From the NCBI GenBank assembly GCA_045601445.1, contig JAZRZQ010000022.1:1-8153 (forward strand): a stretch of DNA of 8,153 nt, in the 5' to 3' direction. A program made the translations under genes and the position numbers. Numbering within the stretch: the first letter of the stretch is position 1; every line of letters starts with the position of its first letter. The DNA is from RGIG5579 sp045601445. Lineage in GTDB: Bacteria > Bacillota > Clostridia > Oscillospirales > SIG627. Below are positions 1-7,121 of this stretch, piece by piece. The notes below the pieces were generated by a model. The model worked only from the letters and a program-made list of their open reading frames with translations. It was not told the origin of the DNA and made no database searches.

Positions 1-702
1 CACGAGGTGGTACAGAGCGCGGTCGGTGCGAAAAACGCCGCGATCTGCCCCGTTCCCGTGGGTAGCGGCAACGACTTCGTCCGCTATTTCGAGGACAGCC
101 TCCCCAAGGAGCGCTTTTTGGACATTTCCGCCCTGCTTTCCGGCCGCACCGTGCCGTGCGACGTGCTTCGCTGTGAAGACGTTTACAGCCTGAATAACAT
201 TTCCGTCGGGCTGGACGCCATCACCGCCAAGCGTCAGCAGAGCGTCAAACGTCTGCCGCTGGTTTCGGGCGGCGCGGCTTATAAGCTTGCGCTTGGCTAT
301 TCCTTCCTGTCGGCAATGAAAAATCCCATCCGCTTTGAGGTGGACGGAAAGGCGCTTGATCTCGGCTCGGACAACGTGACGCTCGGCGTCATCGGAAACG
401 GAAAGTTTTACGGCGGCGGCTTCAAGGCAACCCCGCTGGCCGATATTTCCGACGGGCTGATGGATTTTATCACCGTGCCGACCATTTCGCGACTCGAGTT
501 TTTAAAATACGTCGGCGATTACAAGAACGGAAAGCATCTGGAAACGATGCCGTTCGTTACGTTTTTGCGTTGCAAATCCGTTCGGATGCTCTCCGACGCA
601 CCGATCACCCTGCAGGCGGACGGAGAAATCTTCATCAAAGAAAATCCCCTCATCGAAATCCTCCCGAGCGCCGTTTCTCTCATTCTTCCCGAGAAAGCAT
701 AA
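1..702 (+). CDS. Diacylglycerol/lipid kinase family protein, 5'-truncated by window edge
   Basis: This is the C-terminal 233 residues of a YegS/DagK-type lipid kinase, open from base 1 and ending in TAA. The family transfers phosphate from ATP to diacylglycerol or related lipids at the inner face of the membrane and feeds phospholipid turnover. Visible signatures are PVGSGNDFVR (residues 19-28 of the fragment), the family's PxGTGNDxAR nucleotide-binding loop with S in place of T; NISVGLDA (66-73); GGGFKATPLADISDGLMD (138-155), the usual glycine/proline/DG-LD block; and a late QADGE (205-209). The N-terminal GGDGT motif would lie just left of the window; HEVV at the edge corresponds to the NEVV that normally follows it. 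A GTG at base 7 exists but lies inside the conserved domain, so it is not the start. Family assignment is firm; the exact lipid substrate cannot be read from sequence. Confidence 0.9.
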   Translation, partial: HEVVQSAVGAKNAAICPVPVGSGNDFVRYFEDSLPKERFLDISALLSGRTVPCDVLRCEDVYSLNNISVGLDAITAKRQQSVKRLPLVSGGAAYKLALGYSFLSAMKNPIRFEVDGKALDLGSDNVTLGVIGNGKFYGGGFKATPLADISDGLMDFITVPTISRLEFLKYVGDYKNGKHLETMPFVTFLRCKSVRMLSDAPITLQADGEIFIKENPLIEILPSAVSLILPEKA

Positions 703-746
703 AAAAAGCTCCGTTGATATCCTGTTCGGACGTCAACGGAGTTTTT
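701..746. terminator. Bidirectional intrinsic terminator between lipid kinase and xre gene
   Basis: A 9-bp perfect stem (709-717 CTCCGTTGA with 733-741 TCAACGGAG) encloses a loop that can itself form a 3-bp TCC/GGA hairpin. It is preceded by seven A (701-707) and followed by five T (742-746). The A run reads as a U run on the other strand, so the same hairpin can stop transcription from the lipid kinase (rightward) and from the small convergent HTH gene (leftward). The kinase stop codon TAA overlaps the A run. Confidence 0.9.
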
Positions 747-758
747 CATTGTAAATGA

Positions 759-920
759 TTATTTTGCGACCGCCTTGCGGATGCTCCAATCGTTTTCCTC
801 CAAGCGGGAGACGGCCTGAAAGCTGACGAAGATCCGATCGGCAAGGGCACGCTGTGTCAAACGTTGCTTTTCGCGCAGACGCTTGATGTTTTTGCCAACG
901 GTATGTTCTAAGTTATTCAC
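759..920 (-). CDS. Minimal XRE-family helix-turn-helix protein (53 aa)
   Basis: This short minus-strand gene reads GTG to TAA and encodes 53 residues. Residues 8-20 (VGKNIKRLREKQR) look like helix 1 of an XRE/Cro domain, LTQRALADRI (21-30) like helix 2, and SFQAVSRLEEN (33-43) like the DNA-recognition helix with its usual QAVSRLE core. XRE proteins normally continue through two more helices (about 55-65 residues of domain) and often an effector domain. Here only about ten residues (DWSIRKAVAK) follow, so the protein is either a mini-regulator or a C-terminally shortened remnant. An in-frame stop at 939-941 with no ATG between makes GTG at 918-920 the only good start. It has its own promoter and shares the terminator at 701-746. 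It is divergent from miaB-mutS-mutL, so it could regulate that promoter or its own; this is inference. Gene reality is likely, function unproven. Confidence 0.72.
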   Translation of the reverse strand: MNNLEHTVGKNIKRLREKQRLTQRALADRIFVSFQAVSRLEENDWSIRKAVAK

Positions 921-924
921 ATAA

Positions 925-932
925 CCCCCCCT
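925..932 (-). promoter_or_regulatory. Ribosome binding site of the mini-XRE gene
   Basis: On the minus strand an A followed by seven G lies 4 nt before the GTG codon at 918-920. It is a G-run variant of AGGAGG and is what supports a GTG start for this gene. The homopolymer makes the site prone to length variation, which would change spacing to the start codon. Confidence 0.55.
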
Positions 933-974
933 ATCGGTTCAATGATAGACGATATTTTCCGAAAAATCAATGCT

Positions 975-1004
975 ATCTTACTTGAAAACCCTGCTTTTTG
1001 TCAA
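975..1004 (-). promoter_or_regulatory. Promoter of the mini-XRE gene
   Basis: On the minus strand the -35 is a perfect TTGACA (999-1004). After an 18-bp spacer comes TAAGAT (975-980), a 4/6 match to TATAAT. The predicted start of transcription near 968 leaves a leader of roughly 48 nt before GTG. It points away from the miaB promoter at 1058-1087. Confidence 0.6.
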
Positions 1005-1049
1005 TTTACGATTGAATTTTCACTTTGTTTTTCTTCTCCTCTCACGAAA

Positions 1050-1069
1050 AAAATCCGTTGACGGATTTT
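1050..1069. promoter_or_regulatory. Perfect inverted repeat over the miaB -35 element (candidate operator)
   Basis: Two 9-bp arms, AAAATCCGT (1050-1058) and ACGGATTTT (1061-1069), are separated by two bases. The repeat is perfectly symmetric and covers the whole TTGACG -35 of the miaB promoter. A run of seven A (1047-1053) overlaps its left arm. The position suits a repressor operator. As a folded hairpin followed by TTTT it could instead act as a small terminator. Which, if either, is unknown. Confidence 0.45.
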
Positions 1070-1087
1070 GTGATAATATGTTATAAT
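1058..1087 (+). promoter_or_regulatory. Promoter of the miaB-mutS-mutL operon
   Basis: TTGACG (1058-1063, 5/6) and a perfect TATAAT (1082-1087) are separated by 18 bp. TG at 1079-1080, one base before the -10, gives an extended -10. The predicted start near 1094 leaves a leader of about 30 nt before the miaB ATG. The leader holds an AAGGA (1107-1111) 11 nt before the start codon as ribosome binding site. Confidence 0.8.
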
Positions 1088-1122
1088 AAACTGATTACAG
1101 ATCAATAAGGAAACCGGCCGTT

Positions 1123-2463
1123 ATGCAAGAAAAAAAGCTTTACATCACCACCTTCGGCTGTCAGCAAAACGAGGCCGACAGCGAGACGCTGGCAGGCATT
1201 GCCGAAACGCGCGGATTTTTTCTGTGCGATGCGATCGATCAGGCGGATCTAATCCTGTTTAATACCTGCGCGGTGCGGGAGCACGCCGAATTGAAGGCAC
1301 TTTCAACCACGGGACAGCTCAAGCATCTGAAGGAAAAAAACAAGTCGCTGAAGATCGGACTTTGCGGCTGTATGGTTCAGCAGGAGCACCGCAAGGACGA
1401 TATCAAAAATAAATACCCCTACGTTGACTTCGTTTTCGGAACGAATATGATCCCGCGCTTCGGGGAGATCCTCGATCACGTTTTCACTTCAAAAAAGCGT
1501 CAGTTTTTCGTGGAGGATTACGAAAAAAACCCCGGAAGGATCTGCGAGGGGCTTCCCGTTCGCAGAAAGCACGCCTACCGCGCCTTCGTTTCCATTATGA
1601 GCGGCTGTAATAATTTTTGCACCTACTGCATCGTGCCTTACGTGCGCGGACGCGAAAGAAGCCGCGAGCCCGATGCCGTCTTTGACGAGGTCAAGGGCTT
1701 GGTGGAGAAAGGGTGCAAGGAGATCACCCTGCTCGGGCAGAACGTCAATTCCTACGGCAAGGATCTGAAAACACCGACGAATTTTGCCTCGCTCTTAAAG
1801 CGACTCGGCGAGATCGAGGGTGATTTCGTGCTGAAATTTATGACCTCGCACCCGAAGGATGCCACGCACGAGCTGATCGACACGATGGCCGCCTGCGACA
1901 AGTGCGAACGGCATTTTCACCTTCCCCTGCAAGCGGGTAGCAATCGCATTTTGCAGAAAATGAACCGTCACTACACGATCGAATCCTATCTGGAGCTTTG
2001 CCGCTATCTGCGCGAGAAGATCCCGTCCGTTGCGATCACCACGGACATCATCGTCGGCTTTCCCGGCGAGAGCGACGAGGATTTCGAGGCGACGCTGCAA
2101 GCGCTTCAAGCCGTTCGCTTCGACGGAGTGTTCAGCTTCGTGTATTCTCCGCGCAAGGGAACGCCTGCGGCCGAATATCCCGATCGGATCAGCGACGAGG
2201 TCGCCAAGGAAAGAATGGCGCGGCTTCTCGCTCTGCAGCAGACCATTCAGACCGAAAACAACGAGCGGCTTGTCGGAACGACCGTTCGCGCACTGTGCGA
2301 GGGCGAAAGCAAATCCGACCCCGCCTTTTTCTCGGCTCGCTCGGACGCGGGCAAGCTCATTCACTTCAAAAAGCCCGAGGGCTTTGACCCGACGGGAGAA
2401 TTCGTAACGTTGAAAATTTGTGAGGCCAGAGCAATTATGCTCATCGGAGAGGTACAGCTATGA
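1123..2463 (+). CDS. miaB: tRNA-2-methylthio-N6-dimethylallyladenosine synthase MiaB
   Basis: MiaB is a radical-SAM methylthiotransferase that adds a methylthio group at C2 of N6-isopentenyladenosine-37 in tRNAs reading UNN codons. The 446 residues show the full three-domain layout. The N-terminal UPF0004 domain has its three cluster cysteines: C13 (FGCQQNE), C49 (NTCAVRE) and C83 (CGCMVQ). The radical-SAM core has C162, C166 and C169 in GCNNFCTYCIVPYVRGRERS, plus LLGQNVNSYG (203-212) and HLPLQAGSN (266-274). A TRAM RNA-binding domain spans roughly 380-445. CIVPYVRGRERSR and GQNVNSYGKD favour MiaB over its relatives MtaB and RimO. The ATG at 1123 follows AAGGA after 11 nt. It is first in an operon, and its TGA overlaps the mutS ATG, pointing to translational coupling. 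Length is normal and no key residue is missing. Confidence 0.96.
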   Translation: MQEKKLYITTFGCQQNEADSETLAGIAETRGFFLCDAIDQADLILFNTCAVREHAELKALSTTGQLKHLKEKNKSLKIGLCGCMVQQEHRKDDIKNKYPYVDFVFGTNMIPRFGEILDHVFTSKKRQFFVEDYEKNPGRICEGLPVRRKHAYRAFVSIMSGCNNFCTYCIVPYVRGRERSREPDAVFDEVKGLVEKGCKEITLLGQNVNSYGKDLKTPTNFASLLKRLGEIEGDFVLKFMTSHPKDATHELIDTMAACDKCERHFHLPLQAGSNRILQKMNRHYTIESYLELCRYLREKIPSVAITTDIIVGFPGESDEDFEATLQALQAVRFDGVFSFVYSPRKGTPAAEYPDRISDEVAKERMARLLALQQTIQTENNERLVGTTVRALCEGESKSDPAFFSARSDAGKLIHFKKPEGFDPTGEFVTLKICEARAIMLIGEVQL

Positions 2464-5066
2464 GTCCTATGATGCTTCAATACTTTGAGATCAAAAAGCA
2501 GTACGAGGGGTATTTGCTCTTCTACCGCTTGGGCGATTTCTACGAAATGTTTTTTGAGGATGCCAAGATCGCCTCGCGCGAGTTGGATCTGACGCTGACC
2601 GGCCGCGACTGCGGCGAGGAGGAAAGAGCGCCGATGTGCGGCGTCCCCTTTCACGCTTGCGATTCCTACATTGCCAAGCTGATCGAAAAGGGCTACAAGG
2701 TCGCCATCTGCGAGCAGGTCGAGGATCCCGCCACCTGCAAGGGCATCGTCAAGCGTGAGGTCATCCGCATCATCACCCCCGGTACCGTCACCCTCGGCGG
2801 TGCGCTGGAAGCGGAAAAGAACAATTATCTTGCCACGGTCTGCATCGAAGAGAGCAGTGCCGCGTGCGCTTTTTACGATCTGTCCGAGAGCACGCTCTTT
2901 GCGATCTCGATGAAGAGTGCCGACGAGGAAGCCCTCTCCCGCCAGATCATCAACGAATTGGCAAAATTTCAGCCCAAGGAGATCCTGATGAATCTCCCCG
3001 AAGAGGCGTGTGCGCCGATCGTCTCCTACTGCAAGCAAAGCGAGGGCACGCTGGTCTCCTGCGGGCTGTACGATCTGTTTTGCGACGAAAAGCGCGCCTG
3101 CATCCGCCGCCAATTCGGAAAAAGCGAGGCCGAGCTCGGTCTGCCCGAGGCAGATGCCGTTCTGCCGCGCGCGATCGCGTCTTTGATCTCTTATCTCGAC
3201 ACCACGCAAAAAACGGCGCTGTCGGGGCTGACTCAGCTTCACGTTTACGACAACAATCAATACCTTTCCATTGACGCCAATTCCCGCCGCAACCTCGAAT
3301 TGACCGAGACGCAACGCGGCAAGGAGAAGCGCGGCTCGCTGATCTGGGTACTCGATAAGACCAAGACCAGCGTCGGTGCAAGAATGCTGCGCCGCTTTTT
3401 GGAGCAGCCTCTGACCAACTGCCGTGCCATCGCCAAGCGCCAGAGCGCCGTGGTGGAATTGACCAACAATTTACAAACCAAGGACGATCTGCGCGAGGCA
3501 CTTTCCCCCGTGCAGGACATCGAGCGCATCCTCTCCCGTCTGCTTTACGGCTCGGGCAACGCCAAGGATCTGTTCGCCTTGGCCAATACGCTCTCCTATC
3601 TGCCCGCGCTCTCTTCCCTTTTGGAGCGCTGTACGGGCGAGGCACTCTCGGAGATCTATCGCATCCTCTCGGAGCGCGTGTTGCCGACGACCGAACCGCT
3701 TTGCGAGCTTCTCACCCGCGCCGTTAAGCCCGACCCGCCCTTCTCCGTGCGCGAGGGCGGCTTTATCCGCGAGGGCTACTGCGAGGAGCTGGACGAGCTG
3801 AACTCCATTATGACGCAAAGCCAGAACTACCTTGCCAAGATCGAATCGACCGAGCGCGAGCTGACGGGCATCCCCAAATTAAAGATCGGCTACAATCGCG
3901 TGTTCGGCTATTATTTCGAGGTTTCCAGACTCCATATCGATCAGGTGCCCGAGCGCTATATCCGCAAGCAGACCCTTGTGAACGCCGAGCGCTATATCAC
4001 CAGCGAATTAAAGGATATGGAAAGCCGCATTCTCGGTGCGAAGGACCGCGCGATCGCGATGGAATACGAGCTGTTCCGCGAGCTTTGCGCGAGGGTGGAA
4101 GAAGCCTCCGCCGTCCTGCAGGAGGCCGCCGAGCTGATCGCCCGCATCGACGTGTTTGCTTCTCTGGCGCAGGTGGCCTTGGAAAACAATTACGTCTGCC
4201 CCGTGGTGGATTACTCCGATCGCATCGTGATTCGTGACGGACGCCACCCCGTCGTCGAGCAGGTGACCCGCGGCTTTTTCGTTCCCAACGACGCGACGCT
4301 CGATTGCGAGGAAAACCGCATGGCCATCATCACCGGCCCGAATATGGCGGGTAAATCGACCTATATGCGTCAATGCGCGATCATCGTCATTATGGCGCAG
4401 ATCGGCTCTTTCGTTCCCGCGAAGGAGGCGCAGATCGGCATCGTGGACAAGATCTTTACCCGCGTCGGTGCGAGCGACGATCTTTCTCTGGGTCAGTCTA
4501 CCTTTATGCTCGAAATGAGCGAGGTAGCCTATATCCTGCAAAACGCCACCAAAAAGAGCCTGATTATCTACGACGAAATCGGCCGCGGAACCTCGACCTA
4601 CGACGGAATGAGCATCGCCAAGGCCGTCGTGGAATACACCGCAGGCAAAAAATGCGGTGCCAAGACGCTCTTTGCCACCCACTACCACGAATTGAGCGAA
4701 TTGGAGCGGACGATGCCAGGCGTCAAGAATTACAACATTGCCGCGAAAAAGCGCGGTGACAGCGTCATTTTCCTTCGCAAGATCGTGCCGGGCAGTGCAG
4801 ACGACAGCTACGGCATCGAGGTCGCCCTGTTAGCGGGCATCCCGCAAGAAGTCATCCGCCGCGCCAAGGAGACCCTTCGCGAGCTGGAGGAAAAGAATCC
4901 CCGCGAGAAAAAAGCCGTTTCAGCTCCTCAGGAGGAGCTGCCGATGCTCACGGGCATCAAGGACGCCATCATTGAAGAGCTGAAAAGCACCAACGTCGAT
5001 ACGATGACCCCGATCGAGGCTTTGGGTAAGCTGTACGATCTTGCCCGTCAAGCCAGAGATCTGTAA
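2460..5066 (+). CDS. mutS: DNA mismatch repair protein MutS
   Basis: MutS binds base mismatches and small loops in newly replicated DNA and, on ATP binding, becomes a sliding clamp that recruits MutL. The 868 residues match normal MutS1 length. Near the N-terminus, GDFYEMFFEDA holds the Phe-X-Glu mismatch-reading motif (F27, E29). The lever/clamp region includes KIGYNRVFGYYFEV and NAERYITSELKDME. The ATPase has Walker A GPNMAGKST (626-634), Walker B LIIYDE (701-706) followed by IGRGTSTYDG, and the ATHYHEL switch (739-745). The C-terminus keeps the TMTPIEALGKLYDLA helix that mediates oligomerisation in MutS1. Start: the ATG at 2460 lies in ATGA, overlapping the miaB stop by 4 bp, 7 nt after GGAGAGG (2446-2452). 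M4 and M5 are alternatives but lie inside the conserved SPMMLQY. PQEELPML (823-830) lies where many MutS proteins carry a beta-clamp-binding peptide, but it is a poor match. Confidence 0.97.
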   Translation: MSPMMLQYFEIKKQYEGYLLFYRLGDFYEMFFEDAKIASRELDLTLTGRDCGEEERAPMCGVPFHACDSYIAKLIEKGYKVAICEQVEDPATCKGIVKREVIRIITPGTVTLGGALEAEKNNYLATVCIEESSAACAFYDLSESTLFAISMKSADEEALSRQIINELAKFQPKEILMNLPEEACAPIVSYCKQSEGTLVSCGLYDLFCDEKRACIRRQFGKSEAELGLPEADAVLPRAIASLISYLDTTQKTALSGLTQLHVYDNNQYLSIDANSRRNLELTETQRGKEKRGSLIWVLDKTKTSVGARMLRRFLEQPLTNCRAIAKRQSAVVELTNNLQTKDDLREALSPVQDIERILSRLLYGSGNAKDLFALANTLSYLPALSSLLERCTGEALSEIYRILSERVLPTTEPLCELLTRAVKPDPPFSVREGGFIREGYCEELDELNSIMTQSQNYLAKIESTERELTGIPKLKIGYNRVFGYYFEVSRLHIDQVPERYIRKQTLVNAERYITSELKDMESRILGAKDRAIAMEYELFRELCARVEEASAVLQEAAELIARIDVFASLAQVALENNYVCPVVDYSDRIVIRDGRHPVVEQVTRGFFVPNDATLDCEENRMAIITGPNMAGKSTYMRQCAIIVIMAQIGSFVPAKEAQIGIVDKIFTRVGASDDLSLGQSTFMLEMSEVAYILQNATKKSLIIYDEIGRGTSTYDGMSIAKAVVEYTAGKKCGAKTLFATHYHELSELERTMPGVKNYNIAAKKRGDSVIFLRKIVPGSADDSYGIEVALLAGIPQEVIRRAKETLRELEEKNPREKKAVSAPQEELPMLTGIKDAIIEELKSTNVDTMTPIEALGKLYDLARQARDL
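4921..4946 (+). other. Hairpin-embedded internal ribosome binding site and in-frame ATG near the end of mutS
   Basis: Inside mutS a perfect inverted repeat (arms 4921-4929 and 4932-4940, two bases between) contains AGGAGG at 4930-4935. It is followed after 8 nt by an in-frame ATG (4944-4946, MutS Met829). Translation from here would give a 40-residue peptide equal to the C-terminal oligomerisation tail. The sequence features are directly visible; use of the start is speculative, because AGGAGG also simply encodes part of Gln-Glu-Glu here. Confidence 0.2.
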
Positions 5067-5077
5067 AGGAGAACACG

Positions 5078-7111
5078 ATGCCGAAGATCAATCTTCTGGA
5101 TGCACAAACTTCCAATCTGATCGCCGCGGGCGAGGTAGTCGAACGCCCCGCCAACGTATTGAAGGAATTGCTCGAAAACGCCATTGACGCCAAGAGCAGT
5201 GCGATCACCACCGAGATCCGCGGGGGCGGGATCGACTTTATCCGCGTCTCCGACAACGGCGTCGGAATGGATAAGGACGATCTTGCGCTCTGCATTCGCC
5301 GCCACGCCACCAGCAAAATTCAAACGGGCGCGGATTTGGCCTCAATCCGAACGCTCGGCTTTCGCGGAGAGGCGCTGGCCGCCATTTCCTCCACCTCGCG
5401 CTTTACGATCTTTTCCAAGCGACGCGAGGATACGATCGGCCATCAGCTCACGGCAGAGGGCGAAGAGGTCTTCCCGCCCGAGGAATGCGGCTGTGCGGAC
5501 GGCACGACCATCATCGTGCGGGATCTGTTTTTCAACCAGCCGGCAAGAAGAAAATTTTTAAAGCGCGCGCAGACCGAGGCCTCCGCCATTTTGCAGTATC
5601 TCCAGCGCTTGGCGGTCAGCCACCCCGAGATCGCCTTTAAGCACAGCGTGGACGGGGCGGTCAAATTACAGACCGTCGGCAACGGAAAGCTCGCGGACTG
5701 CATTTATTCGGTCTACGGATCGGAGTTTTTTGATTCGCTCTGTCAGGTCGAGCATCGAGAGGGTGCGCTGACGGTCACGGGCTTTATCACGCGCCCCGAG
5801 ATGCCGAGAAGCAACCACGCCTATCAGAGCTTCTACATCAACCGACGCTACGTCAAGTCCCGCACGATGCAGTTTGCGCTCGAGGACGCTTACAAGAGCT
5901 TTTGCAAAAGCGAGAAATTCCCGGGCTGCGTGCTGTTTCTCGAGATCGATCCCGATCGGGTCGACGTGAACGTGCATCCCGCCAAATTAGAGGTGCGCTT
6001 CGAGGACGAAAAGAGCGTTTACCTCGCCGTCTATCACGCCGTCAAGAACACGCTCTCTTCCCTTTCCAACCGTTTGGCGAGAGACGAGTATCAGGCGATG
6101 CTCGAAAAGGCAAGGACGACCCCCTCGGTCAGCGTCCCTAAGATCTCGCAGACTACGCCGCCTCCACAGGTAACGAGCGAGGTGAGAAGCGGCACGTTTT
6201 CCGAAAAGAAATTTGACCTTCCTCTCTTTTCCGATGCCCCGAGCCGCGGCAGGAGCGCATTTTTGTCCAACGAAGTGCCGAAGAGCGCCGAAACGGTCAA
6301 GGTCAATACGGCAAGCTTTTATGAAACAACAGCCGAAGCCCCCCCTTCGGTTCCCGCGCCCGCAGAGCCGCCGATGGAAAAGGTCGAGCCGAGCGTGTCC
6401 GAAACAAAACCGACACACGCACACGAGCCGAGCGTGACCGCAGAACAGTCGAAACAGCCCGTCGAGCCGACGGAGCAGCCGGAGCAGCTGACGCTCCTCG
6501 CCCACGAGGCGCGGGAGAACAATCCGCTGGTCGAAGAGGGTGTCCTGCGAGGCGTTTTATTCCATGCGTATCTGCTGTACGAAACGCGCGAGACGGTCTA
6601 TCTGATCGACAAGCACGCCGCCCACGAGCGCATCCTTTACGAGTCTTTAAAGAAAAAGCACACGGGCGCGGGTGCGCAGGGCTTGCTCGAGCCCTTGGTG
6701 TTGCGCTTTGCCCCGATGGAAAAGGCCGCCTTGGCCGAGCATCTGCCCGAGCTGGGCGAGGCCGGCTTTGAATTGGAAGAATTCGGAGAGGACAGCTTTT
6801 TGCTTCGCTCCGTGCCGATCGAGCTGATCCCCCTTTCGGGAGAAGCGATGGGCGATCTGATCGCGCAGACGGCAAGCGAGCTTTCACTTGGAGGACGGGC
6901 GGCAGGCGCCAAGGAAAAGCGCTTTGACCGCACGCTCTATTCCATGGCCTGCAAGGCCGCCGTCAAGGCGGGGATCCCCTCGACCGACTCCGATCACGAG
7001 TGGATCGTTCAAAAGCTGCGCGAGATCGACAACGTCACCGTCTGTCCGCACGGGCGTCCCGTTCTCGTTCCCTTCACCAAAAAACAAATCGAAGCACTCT
7101 TTTTGAGATAA
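5078..7111 (+). CDS. mutL: DNA mismatch repair protein MutL (endonuclease type)
   Basis: MutL is the ATP-driven matchmaker that MutS recruits to a mismatch; in bacteria without MutH it also nicks the strand to be repaired. The 677 residues divide into an N-terminal GHKL ATPase, a linker and a C-terminal dimer/nuclease domain. ATPase motifs are ELLENAIDA (E30, N34), DNGVGM (60-65) and GFRGEALA (95-102). The linker, about 345-485, is rich in Pro, Glu, Ser and Thr and probably disordered. The nuclease domain has DKHAAHERILYE (511-522), ACKAAVKAG (624-632) and CPHGRP (656-661), which together form the metal site in this class. Lys replaces the usual Gln in DQHA. QGLLEP (534-539) fits the QxxLxP beta-clamp-binding pattern known from Bacillus MutL. 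AAGGAG (5066-5071) lies 6 nt before ATG and starts in the mutS stop codon; the intergenic gap is 11 bp. Confidence 0.97.
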   Translation: MPKINLLDAQTSNLIAAGEVVERPANVLKELLENAIDAKSSAITTEIRGGGIDFIRVSDNGVGMDKDDLALCIRRHATSKIQTGADLASIRTLGFRGEALAAISSTSRFTIFSKRREDTIGHQLTAEGEEVFPPEECGCADGTTIIVRDLFFNQPARRKFLKRAQTEASAILQYLQRLAVSHPEIAFKHSVDGAVKLQTVGNGKLADCIYSVYGSEFFDSLCQVEHREGALTVTGFITRPEMPRSNHAYQSFYINRRYVKSRTMQFALEDAYKSFCKSEKFPGCVLFLEIDPDRVDVNVHPAKLEVRFEDEKSVYLAVYHAVKNTLSSLSNRLARDEYQAMLEKARTTPSVSVPKISQTTPPPQVTSEVRSGTFSEKKFDLPLFSDAPSRGRSAFLSNEVPKSAETVKVNTASFYETTAEAPPSVPAPAEPPMEKVEPSVSETKPTHAHEPSVTAEQSKQPVEPTEQPEQLTLLAHEARENNPLVEEGVLRGVLFHAYLLYETRETVYLIDKHAAHERILYESLKKKHTGAGAQGLLEPLVLRFAPMEKAALAEHLPELGEAGFELEEFGEDSFLLRSVPIELIPLSGEAMGDLIAQTASELSLGGRAAGAKEKRFDRTLYSMACKAAVKAGIPSTDSDHEWIVQKLREIDNVTVCPHGRPVLVPFTKKQIEALFLR

Positions 7112-7121
7112 CGGAGGTATT

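Noticed and set aside
931..948. Short inverted repeat CTATC...GATAG in the leader of the mini-XRE gene
   Set aside because: Five-base arms with an 8-nt gap are expected by chance; there is no further support as an operator or as a structure hiding the ribosome binding site.
2361..3314. 317-codon open frame on the minus strand
   Set aside because: It lies opposite miaB and mutS, which have full family motifs. Its translation shows no recognisable domain, and the long frame follows from GC-rich third positions of the real genes.
4008..4688. 226-codon open frame on the minus strand, rich in His, Asp and Gly
   Set aside because: It is antisense to the MutS ATPase domain, which is intact, and no ribosome binding site or family motif supports it.
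6112..6533. MutL linker considered as inserted or foreign DNA
   Set aside because: A long Pro/Glu/Ser/Thr-rich variable linker between the ATPase and nuclease domains is normal for MutL, and the reading frame is unbroken.
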